Source: Meghimatium bilineatum
Taxonomy: Eukaryota; Mollusca; Gastropoda; Stylommatophora; Philomycidae
Length of the DNA: 64,000 nucleotides
Reading direction: 5' to 3'
Assembly: GCA_034231615.1 (NCBI GenBank)
Contig: CM067298.1
Location: forward strand, 22,263,478-22,327,477
The notes below the pieces were generated by a model. That model worked only from the letters and a program-made list of their open reading frames with translations, did no database searches and was not told the origin of the DNA. Position numbers and translations under genes: made by a program. Positions 31,012 through 43,994 of this stretch are shown piece by piece. Positions within the stretch are counted from its first letter, which is position 1. The number at the start of each line of letters is the position of its first letter.

Positions 31012-32365
31012 CAATCAATCAATCAATAAACCCGTAACCCTTCAGAGTCGTAGGGGTACCACATTGGATGCTTCAGCACACAGAGTCCTCCAGCGAATTC
31101 TATCCTCAGCGGTGTGGATGAGTGTGGAAGTATTTTGTCATGTCCATTACTTGATGTTGTCTGTCCATGCCTTTATTTGCTCTCCTCTGTTTCTTCCCCC
31201 TTCGACAGTTCCCTGCAGTATTGTTTTTCACAAGGAATCATGTCTGCATGCATGTCCAAACATGTTAGTTTTCGTTGTTTCACTATTGAAAGCAATGGTT
31301 CCTGAACACCTGCACATATCTCTACTTTATTTCTTACGTACACATTGGTCTTATATGAAATTCGTAGAATTCGTCCCTAGCATTTGTACTCGAAAGCCTG
31401 CAATATTCTCTCCATGTCCTAAGTGAGTATTCAACTCTCACATATTAGTCTGGTTTTCTGTGTCTCTGCTGTTTACCAAGATTTTGCTCTTATCTGTATC
31501 GATTTCCATTCCGTACTTGCTGGTAACTTTTTCCAACTTTGCTTTTAACTCTTGCAATGCTTGTTCTGACTCAGCTATAAGATCAATATCGTCAGCGAAA
31601 AGCAAATTGCAAATAGGGCGACCTCCGATCGATGTAGACGTGTTGTAATCATGTAATGTCTCTTGTATGATGTGCTCTAAGTATATGTTTAAAAGTACTG
31701 GAGTCATTATGCATCTTTGCCGAACTCCCACATTTATTTTGAAGAACTCTCCAATTGTATTGTTTGACAAGACAGCACTATGTGAATTTTTGCACAGAGC
31801 TTCAATAATGTATATGATTGTGGTGTCAAAATCAAATTGCCTCAATATGTGCCACAGACCATCATGCTAAACACGATCAAAGACCTTTGTAAAGTCAATG
31901 AAATTGTGGTATAGATCACGTTGATGCTGAATATGTTTTTCAATTAGTGTTCGGATGTGAAATATTTAACAGTGCTTCTGTTTGCTCTGAAGCCAGCTTG
32001 TTCTTCTGCAATTATTTTTTTCGACTTGTGCTTTATTCTGTTAAGTAGTATTTTGAGTATCGCTTTACTGAGGTGCATTATAAGGCTAATAGTTCTGTAA
32101 TTCGTACACACTTTCAAATTTCCTTTCTTGGGAATTGGTATTATTAGTGATTGTGTCCAATCAGTGGGCCATTGTTTTGTACTCTATATATTCTGGCAGT
32201 TTTTTGTCATAATATTTACCAAATTAATGTCCCCGTATTTCAGAAGTTCTGCTGGGATGTTGTCTACACCAGGTGACTTCCCTCCTTTCAATGTTCCTAT
32301 GGCCTCTTTTATTTCATCTACTAGAATTTCTTCATTTTCCATTTCTCTGTTGATTAGTTCAGAAC
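31012..32365 (-). pseudogene. RTE-like LINE with (ATTG)n tail, RT to 3' end
   Basis: ATAGCAAT flanks it (31004-31011 and 32366-32373). The minus strand encodes IKEAIGTLKGGKSPGVDNIP, then VGVRQRCIMTPVLLNIYLEH, LLFADDIDLIAESEQAL (intact FADD) and MEIDTDKSKILVNSRDTENQ. A deletion then skips the KYLG-to-YGCESW region and the frame picks up at the basic 3' end (KTILQGTVEGGRNRGEQIKA, TDNIK) before an (ATTG)n tail. There are several stops. Younger copies of this family are at 33284-34024 and 59905-60722. Confidence 0.85.
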
Positions 32366-32664
32366 ATAGCAATATAACACATTATTTACAAAAAAACGTA
32401 GCCAGTGTTCGGTCACGTGACAATTTTCCGTTTTCACAACAAAGTTTTAATCGTAAAGGAACGCGTGATCGTTTGTGCCCGCGAGTACATTTTAACCCGC
32501 ATGACGCGAGCACTACATGTTCTAACAAGGTCACCAAGGTGCTCTTGAGCACCAGCTTGAACATGACTGTGCTCAACTGGTAAGAGTGGTACACAGTTCA
32601 TGTTAAAATTATCACCACCTACCCCCCCCCTCCAATTGCCATTTTCTCTCCCATGTTAAGTATC

Positions 32665-32956
32665 CTCTTCTTCTTCTTCTTCTTCTTCTGCGATCGTTCT
32701 CAAACTCCTGCAGATTAGCAGGATGTAGTCCGGAGAACGGAATGCGCTGTGTCATGGTTTACAGCATTGCTGCGATATCTGCGCCTTTCGGCCTGACACA
32801 CCCGACTTCAACATGGCTTTGGGTCTCTTACCCTATATGGGATGGGACAGTCAACTGCATCCCATAACCTCCTTAGTCGCCTTTTACGACATGCGTGGAA
32901 GGTAAACAGTGTTGCTATTATTTGCTCCCCTTTCGGACCCCGGCAACACACAGGCG
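32665..32956 (-). mobile_element. (GAA)-tail SINE, family A, full copy
   Basis: An exact 12-bp duplication ATGTTAAGTATC at 32653-32664 and 32957-32968 brackets a 292-bp unit. On its strand it opens CGCCTGTGTGTTGCCGGGGT and ends GAGTTTGAGAACGATCGCAG followed by (GAA)n. A second near-full copy is at 56747-57035. No frame or clear pol III boxes are visible. Confidence 0.9.
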
Positions 32957-33283
32957 ATGTTAAGTATCAAAAGTTCAAAGTATTTACTTTGTTTATAGCG
33001 ATTATCGCTAATACGTAGGCATTCTTTCACTCGTACATATTACACATATAAAAAATAGCAGATAGTTAATTTTTGTGAATTTAAAACAAACGAAAGCACT
33101 TCCTCTAAAATAATACTTGATAAAGTGTTGTGAAAATGACATCTTTCTAGAGATGATATAACTACATAGTTATATAAATATAACTACATCTATGAAGAGA
33201 GTGTTGTGATAGGATGTAAACCATAACTGAGGAATGACACAAGAACTCATACAGCAGCATTCAAAACAACGTGATACAATAAT

Positions 33284-34024
33284 GGAAATGAAATCTACGG
33301 AATGGAAATCAATTCAGATAAGAGCAAATTCTTGGTAAACAGTAGAGACGCAGAAAACCAGACTAATATCATGATGAATGGACATAAGCTTGAAGAGGTG
33401 AATACCTTCAAATACCTCGGATCCAGTATATGCAGCGATGGTAAATGCAAAGCAGAACTAAAAATAAGGCTGGAGATGGCTTTATCGTCCTTGTCAAGGC
33501 TGTGATTTGGAAAAGCAACATCAGTGTTGGAGTGAAAATCAAACTGTATAGGTTGCTGGTGCTTTCCGTTGTGTTGTATGGTTGTGAGAGTTGGACACTC
33601 ACTGCGGACATGGAGAGAAGATTACAGGCTTTCGAGTATAAATGCTACAGAAGAATTCTACGAATTTCCTATAGGGAACATAAGACCAATGTGTACGTAA
33701 GAAATAAAGTAGAGATGTCTGCAGGTGTCCAGGAGCCATTGATTTCAATAGTGAAACGACGAAAACTAGCATGGTTCGGACATGTATGCAGGCACGATTC
33801 CTTGTCAAAAACAATACTGCAGGGAACTGTCGAGGGTGGAAGAAGCAGAGGAGGGCAAATAAAGACATGGACAGACAACATCAAGGAATGGACAGGGCTA
33901 GAGATATTTCCACACTCATCCGCATCGCTGAGGATAGAATTCGCTGGAGGAATCTGTGTGCTGAAGCTTCCAATGTGGTACCCCTACGACCCTGAATGGT
34001 TATGGATTTTATTGATTGATTGAT
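33284..34024 (+). pseudogene. RTE-like LINE with (ATTG)n tail, young 5'-truncated copy
   Basis: TGATACAATAAT duplicates at 33272-33283 and 34025-34036. Coding runs from MEINSDKSKFLVNSRDAENQ through NTFKYLGSSICSDGKC, LSVVLYGCESWTLTADMERR, YKCYRRILRISYREHKTN and TVEGGRSRGGQIKTWTDNIK to the tail. Compared with the copy at 59905 it lacks four bases near 33500, causing a frameshift; otherwise the two are nearly the same. It has no FADD motif because the truncation falls after it. Confidence 0.9.
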
Positions 34025-34159
34025 TGATACAATAATCTACAATAGATAGTTCCGTTAAAATATAAAGGTTGAAATAAAATAAACGTTTGTGTATACAGTA
34101 GCATTGCCTACTGAAATGGTAGGAAAGTTGCGGGGAGATATACAGCCTACCCCATAACA

Positions 34160-34660
34160 ACATCAAGTATAAAGATAAAGCACGCCAGTTGTCATCAGTT
34201 TGCTGATGTGGATATCATTATCCCACACAGTATTGCTATCAGATTCCCTGCAGGATAAGAAAAAAGAGACCTACTTTTCTCAACAATGCTCATAAAAACG
34301 GATCTGCTGTCCATGTCATACAAGAGTCAGAGGCAATGAAAGAGCTGATGCATTGGCGAGCAATGCCGTAGTTGATGGTACAATGATAGAACAGACAGAA
34401 ATGAGGGCAATTGTGAGTGCACTACAAAGTGATGAAGATGAGGACAAAAAAGACAATGTGGATGTTCAGACAATGAGATAGAAATATAACTGATCTGGGA
34501 GGTGACAAGAAAGTACATCCTCTCTGCAAAGATCTGAAGAACTTTCAAACAACAATTGACTAACTTAGACACTGCTTGGATCGGTCATGGACCAACAAGA
34601 TGGACATTGTTGGGAATGCCCCCAATACCGTGATGCTGGTTCCTAATCGAGTATCGAAAT
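34160..34660 (+). pseudogene. RNase H fragment of a LINE
   Basis: Around 34325-34480 the plus strand reads RGNERADALASNAVVDGT, the last RNase H motif (GNExAD), followed by an acidic stretch and SWTNKMDIVGNAP. Flanking sequence has stops. It is a diverged family distinct from the (GAA)n LINE, since GNERADALA differs from GNEKGDQLAK. Confidence 0.5.
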
Positions 34661-35214
34661 CTTGAAAACACGATAATTATCGATTGACGAACAGATTCGA
34701 GCACTTCAAAATTCGAAAATCGATAAATGAATCAATAATTATTAAGATAGCTAACTTGTCATCAATTTTTAGCTAGTTTCTCATCAAAATTTTCGTTTCG
34801 CTATTTTTAAAGATGTTTATTTCTCATCACACCTTTTATTCTGATTAAAGTCAGCAATGGCTGCGCACACGTACACTTTTTTTCAGTTTTAAACGCATAA
34901 TTTGATCAAGAATTCGAAAACTTCAAGTAGAATTGAATACTAGCGGACTCAAAGAATGAATAACTACTGACAATTACTTTAATAATTGGCTGAGACAGCA
35001 GAATTAGTCGATATATCTCGCAGGTAATTGCTTCGCTGCTTTGTTATTGAATTATTTTCTTCTTTTTAACTGAACGACTTTTATCACATACACGCACACA
35101 GATAAACAAACAAAAGAATTTTAAGCCTACACCTGAATTCAATTGTAACCATTCATCAATGTAAGCCAACCATTAGGCCAATGATTCTCATTTTTTTTTC
35201 GAGTTGCGGCTCCA
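34661..35214. other. No recognisable feature
   Basis: Very AT-rich. Repeated TCGAAAATCGATAA-type words near 34670-34730 hint at a decayed inverted repeat, but no element ends were found. Confidence 0.35.
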
Positions 35215-35452
35215 TTTTATAGAAAATTACCAATAACTCCATTGTATTTAATGCAAAGTGATCCAAGACTCCATTTTAAGGAATGCAAAGTGATACACGA
35301 CTCCATTTTATGGAATGCAAAGTGATCCACGACTCCATTTTATAGAATGTAAAATGACCCACGACTCCATTTTATGGGATGCAAAAATTACCCACGACTC
35401 CATTTTAGGAAATGTAAAATCACCACGCTACTCCATTTTATATAAATAAAGT
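35215..35452. repeat. Minisatellite, about 32-bp unit, about 7 copies
   Basis: Units read CTCCATTTTATGGAATGCAA AGTGATCCACGA with indels. The right end is interrupted by a SINE; a remnant (CCGCTACTCATATAAA) follows it. Confidence 0.85.
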
Positions 35453-35612
35453 CCACCGAAGACGGATGTGTCGGGTCATTTGGCGCAGATAAAACAGCTA
35501 TACAACGCATTTCCATACTCTGGACTACATCCTGCTGGAAATCTAAAAGAACATGGTCCTGCTACAAGAGAGATCCAGCGGGAGTTTGAGAATGAACGCT
35601 GTAGAAGAAGAA
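35453..35612 (+). mobile_element. Compact (GAA)-tail SINE, family B
   Basis: TATAAATAAAGT at 35441-35452 and TATAAGTAAAGT at 35613-35624 form a 12-bp duplication with one change. The unit starts CCACCGAAGACGGATGTGTC and ends TTTGAGAATGAACGCTGTAG plus GAA. Confidence 0.85.
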
Positions 35613-35892
35613 TATAAGTAAAGTGGCCCGCTACTCATATAAAAAAGTATTTTATTATAATTTTAAAATCACTACTTACTTATACTTATTTTAAAAACAT
35701 ATCGACAATAGATGTTCCAATATAATTTAATATAATTTTAACTTAGAACATATTTAATGAAACAATTGAAATTGTAATTCTCCTAAATATTATCTAAATA
35801 CGATTTTCTAAATGCCAACCACATCATATTCTCAACATTTAATCTTTTTTCTATATTTTTTTTTTCAAATAAAGAAGTGTTTAAAATCCCCC

Positions 35893-36497
35893 ATTGAATA
35901 GGGTAAGAACAACAGATGGAATGAATGAACATTTTGAAACAAGATCTGGAGTAAGACAAGGATGCGTGCTTTCCACTCTAACTTTTCAACATTAACATGG
36001 GCTGAATACTAAAAGAAGCTCACATCAACAAAGAGAAAAAAAAATGCAAATAAACCTGATGAGGAACTTAATAATGAAATCAATGAACTACTATTTGCCG
36101 ACGACCAAAGTCTAATATACAAAGATAAGAAAAATTTGCAAAAGCACAATAACGCATCGTTATTAGCATGTTAGAAGTACAGCATGAAAATTAACGTACA
36201 AAAAAACAGAAGTTATGAAAATTAGCAAGTCCACAATGGGTATAACAATAGATAACACCAAAGTGAAACAAGCCAAAGAATTTAAATATCTAGGCAGAAT
36301 TTTTTCCGAAAATATAAGACTAGACAGAGAAATAGAAACAAGGTGCCAGAAAGCATACACGATGACCTATCAATTTTCACCATTACTTCACCTAAAAATC
36401 AAGAAAGAAACACACACAAAAACAGATAATATCTACAATTTTTATACAAACACTCTACTACCAATGTCAAACATGGTCTTTAACAGCCTTGCAACAA
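35893..36497 (+). pseudogene. LINE RT middle block (family of 44100-46100)
   Basis: The plus strand corresponds to the reference copy from about 45122 to 45722: RTTDGMNEHFETRSGVRQGC, LLFADDQSLIYKD, NTKVKQAKEFKYLGRIF. There are several frameshifts. It starts and ends abruptly with no tail, so it is not a normal 5'-truncated insertion. The matching outer blocks lie in opposite orientation at 36625-37345. Confidence 0.8.
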
Positions 36498-36624
36498 TAT
36501 ATATTTAATGTACATTCAGTCGTCAACATATGGAGTCATGATACATACAAGATACTAAAATAAAATCAATTATAATTTTCATATAAACATATACAATAAA
36601 TATGTGCACCTTATTATAACAATC

Positions 36625-37345
36625 TCTCCTTACCATCACTTATCTCCCCTTAACAACCATATTGTCTATTGTATTTCCCCAGGATTGTTGATCGCATTCA
36701 CACTTGCCGTTAAGCGTAGGAGTGGAAGCTTAAGCTGTCCTTCCAAGGCCAGATGTGTCGCTGAGGTCGCATTTAGTCTATGTTTGTTCAAGGCTATCTA
36801 GATGTTTTCTATCCACCGTTTTCTTGCCCTACCTTTGTCCTTACTCCCGGATATTCTTGTATTATATGCTCTTATTGGAATTTGGTTTGGCTTCATTCTC
36901 ATAAGGTGATCGAACCATTTTACTTGCTGTCTCTCAATATGTTCGATACATGATATTATACCAACTCTTTTCCTAATTTCTGCATTTCTTATTTTATCTA
37001 GTTTGGTAACCATCAGTCTGTGGTTCTTACTGAGCTTTGGCATTTTTGATATATCGCTTTTATATTATCTAACAGTTGTCCTCTGATGTTATAGATTTCT
37101 AAGGTTTCCCATAGAATGTTTCTATCTACTCTGTCGAATGCCTTTCCGGGTCTACAAATACGGTGTTTAAATCTTGATTACATTCGATTGCTTTTTCGCT
37201 CAGTTGTCTCAGTGTGAGAAGTGCGTCTGTACAGCTTGCTCCCGTTCTGAAGCCAAACTGAGAGGGGCTCAACAGTGGTTCTGTAATGTATCGCATTCTC
37301 TGTTCTATTATTTTTGCGTTGATTTTACCTGTGTGACTTAACAAG
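36625..37345 (-). pseudogene. LINE RT copy missing its middle block
   Basis: On the minus strand the 5' part (LSHTGKINAKIIEQRMRYIT, SPSQFGFRTGASCTDALLTL) runs to CTCAGTAAGAAC near 37035, then jumps to MVTKLDKIRNAEIRKRVGII and the 3' end (RQQVKWFDHLMRMKPNQIPI). The lost part equals about 45137-45768 of the reference copy and contains the FADD catalytic motif. The join has short homology (ATGG). Confidence 0.8.
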
Positions 37346-39427
37346 GAGATGCCATTATAGACTTGTCCTCGAATGATTTACACACAAAATATCCTTTGAG
37401 TAGTACTCCTTGAACAACTATCTTCTAAAAATCTTCTACTTATATTGCTCTCTTATGATCCTTTTTTTTAAAATTTGTTGCTCAATTTGATTTATATTAT
37501 TTGCGATTTTATGTAAAGTATGTTGTTTGTCTGCTGTCTTTTGAGTGATCCAGTGGGAGTTTGAGATCGATAAAAAATAAAGAAAATTAAGTATATATGT
37601 AAACTGTGCTTCCAAGTGTCTGTAATGAATCATGTTTCTGCTTGATTTCTATTGAAAAATTACTCGTTCTTGACTAAATGTTTCAACTTTAATTTAGTTA
37701 AATACAATGTAAATCTTACGGTGTGGTACGATTTTCTAGCTGGTCTAATTTGTTTATATTAGGGCTTTACGGTCGTCAAATAATAGTACAGGTTGCGGTT
37801 CTGGTAAATCCGTCACCATGACCTCCAGAGTAAGATAAATCATAGTATGCAACGCGAAATGTTCGTGTAAAGTATCTTATATTATTCACAGATTGATAAC
37901 ACTAGTGACTGACGGATGAAAGAAGTGCGAGAAAGTATTGCTAACTTATTGATGTACAAGAAGCTATACAAAAAGTAGTGAATAAATAATTCTCAAAATT
38001 CCAGTGTATCTTGTTACAGTCGCGAACTAATGACCCTCTATAAAGAACGTCACTGTGAATAGAATTCTTCAATTCATGATTCTAGTCAACACGACATTGG
38101 ATTCCACGTTTATCACTGACTTTCCCCGCTTGCGATGAAAGAATACCATAACATCTAACCCAAAACGATGATCAAATAAATGATGATCATGTCATTAGAT
38201 TCCAGGGTCGTCTCACACAGGTAGCGACGATCGACTTGACATTTCTGTCTGCCCGAAAGAAGTTAGTGTATCTAAATGGCATGCATATCCCGTGACCTTG
38301 ATCTGCAGAGCTTCAGATTCCAAAGTCCTAAACTTGCAAATCAGTCTCTTATTACCAGCAGAGACAGAGCGTTGACATCTACCTGAGTCTGTATTGTACT
38401 GACCCAAAGTAACTATTCTCTAACATTCCATATAAATATTAATTTCAGTCCGTGTCACTGGTCGCATTCCATACAAGAGATCCTGTGACAGAATGAGATA
38501 TGCGCTGAGTACGATTATATATTCTGGTACCAATTATCAATTTGACAAATAAACATAAAATATGTTAGTGTGGCTTAGGCAATGCTTCAATATTAAAATT
38601 ACAATACCCATCTTTTCGTCCGCTAGAAGGTTTATTTAGCAGGTTCACGTGTTTAGGTACAGTATGCTGTAAAGCTGTAAAAACATTTTCTTTAATTGTG
38701 TAACGTTTGTGTTGAAGTTTGTCCTTTAAAGTTTTTTCCCAAAAGTCTCTACATCTTTGTGCAATACTGAGCTCCGTGCATATCTGTCTTCGGCCGCATT
38801 TTTGCAACTATTGTTATATCTGCATCCCAGTAAGTTATCTGTCCATACCTACTGTCTACCGAATGTATTTTGAATTGGATCTGTTTGAATTAATAAAATG
38901 TCAAATTCTGAACACATGATTCTTACATTCCATGTGTCACTCTGAATTGTTTACGTTTGTATTCCTGCTATGTACGGGCAACTAGTTAGTTAGTCGTCGG
39001 ATCATCATCACTTCAAACTGGTCAAGTCCATAGTTGCTCCGATTTATCCCTGAGTGTATCCGCCATTACACTTCTGCTGACAGTACCGGTCCTCTGCTGG
39101 TTGATCATCATTCTTATGCGCCCTCCAAAATGTTCACTTTTAGCAACACAACATTTCAAATCAAACCCTGAACTTTAATCCTGGACATTGAAAAGGAATC
39201 ATCATCCACACTAGTCTCACTCTCGCGTGCTATTTCTCTTATGGAGTTCACAACGTCAGCTCGATATATACAAAATATATGCTCTGCAGAAAAATGTAAA
39301 TATCTCAAATGTATGTCATTCTTTTCATAATTTTAACTTCCGTCAATCAAAGTATGCTCCCACATCATTTGTCACCTCCTCATTTAAAAGGGGACTGCTA
39401 CCATATTGCGTCACCGTCATTTATAAT
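37346..39427. other. About 2 kb with no recognisable feature
   Basis: AT-rich sequence. Open frames of 60-80 codons (for example on the minus strand at 38565-38807) have no family resemblance I can name. No tandem or inverted repeat ends noticed. Confidence 0.4.
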
Positions 39428-39812
39428 CACATTAGATGTGAGATATCAACATTAGATGTGAAGTGTTAACATTAGATGCGACGTATCAACAGAGGATGTG
39501 ACGTGTCAACATTAGATTTGACGTGTCAATATTAGATGCGACGTGTCAACATTAGATGTGAGGTGTCAACATTAGATGTGACATGTCACCATTAAATGTG
39601 AGGTGTCAACATTAGATGCGACGTGTCAACATTAGATTGAGGTGTCAACATTAGATGCGACGTGTCAACATTAAATGTGAGGTGTCAACATTAGATGCGA
39701 CGTGTCACCATTAAATGTGAGGTGTCAACATTAGATACGACGTGTAAACATTAAATCTGAGGTGTCAACATTAGATGCGACGTGTCAACATTAGATGCGA
39801 CGTGTCAACATT
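39428..39812. repeat. Minisatellite, 20-bp unit, about 19 copies
   Basis: Units read ATTAGATGTGAGGTGTCAAC with GAGG/CGACG variants that alternate irregularly. Confidence 0.92.
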
Positions 39813-39961
39813 ATAATCGATCTTCAACACTCCATATATAAGTTGTTTGCTCTGTTTCATTCTAGAAGATAAGAACATTTCCAGGTCTGTGCATACGTAA
39901 AATGCTGGACGTTGGAAACTTTCAAAAATAATATTTTCTTATACCAATACCAGCCATTTTC

Positions 39962-40440
39962 AATCAATCAAGTGTCATGTCACGTGGCGTAAACGAACCA
40001 TGCTTTTCCACAACTCTCTATCGCTTAAGTTCAGTTGATAATATAATATTACATACCACAGTGGCAATTCATCTGGTAACTTCTCTCTTTATTTTCCTGT
40101 CTCTTCTCCTCTTGATCTTTCCGGTGGTTACTATATGTTTATGTGTTGTCCTCATCACGTGGCGTAAAAATCTGGACTGTCAGTTTCTATTTTTGCTATA
40201 ATTCGTCTTTTTTCACTTCAGCATCTCTGAGAGCTCTATTTTTGTTTACTTGGTTGTACATGAAATTTTTATCATTCTTCTCAAAAACTGCATCTCATTT
40301 GCTTCCAGCTTAGTTGAGATTCTCTCCTTATAGTCCATGCATCACACACATAGAACAGAACGACATAGAAAAGAACGAGTCGATATAGCATCCAACAGTC
40401 CGTTTACGAATTCATAAACATTGCTGCAAGCAATTTCTTC
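39962..40440 (-). pseudogene. RTE-like LINE, old 3' end fragment
   Basis: The plus-strand end CAAGTGTCATGTCACGTGGC and the CTTGATCTTTCCGGTGGTTA block match 30098-30625. Coding traces (FLRRMIKISCTTK-like) are heavily broken. Confidence 0.6.
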
Positions 40441-40794
40441 AACCATTAAAAATAAGTAGTCAAATTGTAGAATGTATAGTAAGTTATTTTCTAGTTACAA
40501 TTTATCCATAGTTACTCTTGTTCGTCTGTCCGAATATGTCCGTGTTGTTCATTAATTACTGCGTTGACAACACACCACGGTGACCAATGAAGATCACGGT
40601 AATATTCGTGAGAACTGAAGTGACATAGGCAGTCAGTTTGCCTTGAAATCTCAAGTTAATTGTGAGTTAAACGATAATTTCTCACATTTCAAAAAGCGTT
40701 GTGAACTTGTGTCTATTGTGCCGTATTCTCGTGCACATGAAACTCAAGAATTGTAATTTTATAGGCGCATTTCAATGTTTAAATCTATTTCTAG

Positions 40795-41432
40795 AATAAG
40801 ACTGCTGTTTACTCTATGTAGAACATGGTGTGTTATCTATCTACAGTTGAATGAGGCTGATATATCTATGTAGAACATGTTGTTATTATCTATCTATAGT
40901 TGAATGAGGCTGATAGATTTATGTAGAACATGTTGTTATTATCTATCTACAGTTGAATGAGGCTGATAGATTTATGTAGAACATGTTGTGTTATCTATCT
41001 ACAGTTGAATGAGGCTGATAGATCTACGTAGAACTTGTTATATTATCTATCTACAGTTGAATGAGGCTGATAGATTTATGTAGAACATGTTGTTATTATC
41101 TATCTACAGTGGAATGAGGCTGATAGATCTACGTAGAACTTGTTATATTATCTATCTACAGTTGAATGAGGCTGATAGATTTATGTAGAACATGTTGTTA
41201 TTATCTATCTACAGTTGAATGAGGCTGATAGATTTATGTAGAACATGTTGTGTTATCTATCTACAGTTGAATGAGGCTGATAGATCTACGTAGAACTTGT
41301 TATATTATCTATCTACAGTTGAATGAGGCTGATAGATTTATGTAGAACATGTTGTTATTATCTATCTACAGTGGAATGAGGCTGATAGATCTATGTAGAA
41401 CATGTTGTTTTTATCTATCTATAGTTGAATTG
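40795..41432. repeat. Minisatellite, about 53-bp unit with two variants
   Basis: About 12 units of ATCTATCTACAGTTGAATGA GGCTGATAGA followed by either TTTATGTAGAACATGTTGTT or TCTACGTAGAACTTGTTATA. The two variants recur in an ordered way, suggesting a higher-order repeat. Confidence 0.92.
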
Positions 41433-42414
41433 AGTAATTGAGATTCGAAAGTTGCAGGATTTTTGTTTCAATCTTTGTGATCTACCAGGAAAGTTTCGGA
41501 GGTAATCGATTCCAACCATGTTTATGAATTATTTATCAGAATATAGTACTCGAGTCTGCACATATATTGATAGTATGATACTCTATTGCCTAGAATGTTT
41601 CTCTTTTATTGAATGTCGATTTGGCTTGTGCTATTCTGCTCGTTATTTCGACTGAATGTCGATGTGGCTTGTGCTCGTTATTTCGACGGAGCACTAGTTA
41701 TCTGATGTTAAAATGGATTATGCAAGATAAATTACACGTGAACCATATAGCAGTAACAAAGAATCGTATAGTAGTTAACAAAGAATCGTAAAGTAGTAAC
41801 AAAGGGCAACACGTCAAAACTGGAAAACGGTATAGAGGATGGCACATAGCAGATATAAAAAGTGTCATTGTGTTGTTAGACTTCAACTAAATTTGATGCG
41901 AACTAAGCACTGCCCACAGAGGCAAACTTCCACAGAAAGTTGTATGGGGAGTCTTGTTAAAATTTCAAATAAAACCACAGTTATCAGAAACTGGATTTGC
42001 TGTGTAGACCTAGTTAAATTTGAAACCAACTGCCAGATTTCCGTCAACAAATTCGACATTAATTTCTACACCGTGTAAACATCCAAAATAGATGTGATTG
42101 ATCAGTATTCACCCCCCCCCCCCCAAACGACCTCCATTATTGCGCTTGGATACTATACAGCGAACATAAAACAGACACAGATTTATGAGGTTTTAGTGAA
42201 TAAGTCAACTGGTCGGGGCAGCAAATGTCCACGATATCAGATGGCATTGTACCCAAGAATAGCACTAAGGGTGCCCTTTAGAATCAAGTGTCATGTCGAC
42301 TGGAATATGAGGTCATGAGTCACTACAAAACCTCTATTTTTGCCCAATTTGTTTTACTGACTTTCTACTGTGGAATGTAGATATTACATATCTCATTTTA
42401 AACAGTAGATCAAA
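41433..42414. other. No recognisable feature; one short duplication
   Basis: A pair of GAATGTCGAT-TGGCTTGTGCT units lies at about 41612-41690. A C run lies at 42112-42124. No gene found. Confidence 0.45.
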
Positions 42415-42830
42415 TTCTTCTCACAAGTAGATCATATTGTTCTCACACGTAGATGATATTGTTCTCACAAGTAGATAACATTGTTCTCACAAGTAGATCA
42501 TATTGTTCTCACAAGTAGATAACATTGTTCTCACAAGTAGATCATATTGTTCTCACAAGTAGATCATATTGTTCTCGACAATTAGATTATATTGTTCTCA
42601 CAAATAGATCATATTGTTCTCAACACTAGATCATATTGTTCTAACAAGTAGATCATATTGTTGTCACAAGTAGATAACATTGTTCTCACAAGTAGATCAT
42701 ATTGTTCTGACGCGTAGATCATATTTTTCTCACAAGTAGATCATATTGTTCTCACAAGTAGATTATATTGTTCTCACAAGTAGATCATATTGTTCTCAAC
42801 ACTAGACCATATCATCGTTCTCAACAGGAG
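42415..42830. repeat. Minisatellite, 22-bp unit, about 18 copies
   Basis: Units read AAGTAGATCATATTGTTCTC AC with AACATTG and CAACACTAG variants. Confidence 0.92.
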
Positions 42831-43531
42831 AGGACTTCAGACAAAGTGGATAGTGCCAAGCAAATAAGCGATAAAAAATAGATAAAGTACTAAAGTATCT
42901 GTTAAAGCCTAACTAAACATGTAAAAACATAAATAAATAGCAATAAACAACATAACAAGGACATTTTTCTACGTTACTCTCCAACTGGGACCTTTTTCGA
43001 GAAACAAATAAATATGAAACACGAAATATCAAAATATGAATATGATTATTTAGAGATGTTTTTCTTATAGCAAGACGCGCCAAATAACAAAGCTCGTTTA
43101 ATAGATGCTCAAGTATGTGCGTTCACGATGATTATTCAGGATTGACAGATATAAATTCCCATAGAATAAAGTTAATAGATAACAAATCAAATCAAATGTA
43201 AAAGTTGAACAAATTTAACATCGACCACACACATAAACTAAGTATTGTGTATGTGCAAAACAACATATGATAATAACAGAACTGGAGACTGCAAATAAGC
43301 AATGTTGATAATGGGGAGATGGAGGAGAATGGCAATTGAGGAGGAGAGAGAGAAAATATGAAAACATTTAAAAATTTTTAAAATTGTACTAAAATTTGTA
43401 GCACTGCGCTACCAATAGACAACGTCGAGATTGTGGGTGGCGAGGGTAATTGGTAAGGGGGGATCATTAGTTGACAGTGCCTGGAATAGATGAAACATTA
43501 AGCAAAAAATGAGGGGAAAACTGGAATGTTG

Positions 43532-43533
<2 letters not shown>
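42831..43533. other. No recognisable feature
   Basis: A-rich sequence. No gene recognised. Confidence 0.45.

Positions 43534-43610
<77 letters not shown>
43534..43610. repeat. (TA)n microsatellite at an assembly gap
   Basis: Pure TA for about 76 bp running into the gap; true length unknown. Confidence 0.97.
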
Positions 43611-43710
43611 NNNNNNNNNNNNNNNNNNNNNNNNNNNNNNNNNNNNNNNNNNNNNNNNNNNNNNNNNNNNNNNNNNNNNNNNNNNNNNNNNNNNNNNNNN
43701 NNNNNNNNNN
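43611..43710. other. Assembly gap, 100 N
   Basis: Exactly 100 unknown bases, which by convention often marks a gap of unknown size. Sequence on the two sides may not be adjacent in the genome. Confidence 0.98.
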
Positions 43711-43985
43711 AATCCCCATTGCTATTGATAAGAGAACCAAGGTATTTAAAACTGGTGACTCTTTATAATTCGCTGTTGTTGATACTGATTGAGAACTTAC
43801 TAGTGGATTTGTCGCTTGTATAATCTTGGTCCTGTTGCCATTTAGAAATAGGTTTTGTTTTTCACTATGTCTTTAATGGAGTTTATGAGGTGTTGGAGAC
43901 CTGCTTGATTTTGTGCCAATAATGTTGTATCGTCAGCATATCTTAGTTCTGGGTCGATGTTATGATATCTATACATACGTGCACA
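43711..43985 (-). pseudogene. LINE RT palm fragment
   Basis: The minus strand reads PELRYADDTTLLAQNQAGLQ and HLINSIKDIVKNK, an RT motif with intact YADD. The piece is bounded by the gap on one side and TA repeats on the other. It differs from all other RT copies here. Confidence 0.7.
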
Positions 43986-43992
43986 AATATAT

Positions 43993-43994
<2 letters not shown>

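Noticed and set aside
38565-38807. An 80-codon minus-strand frame with mixed residues
   Set aside because: No recognisable family, no neighbouring exon or splice context that I can support.
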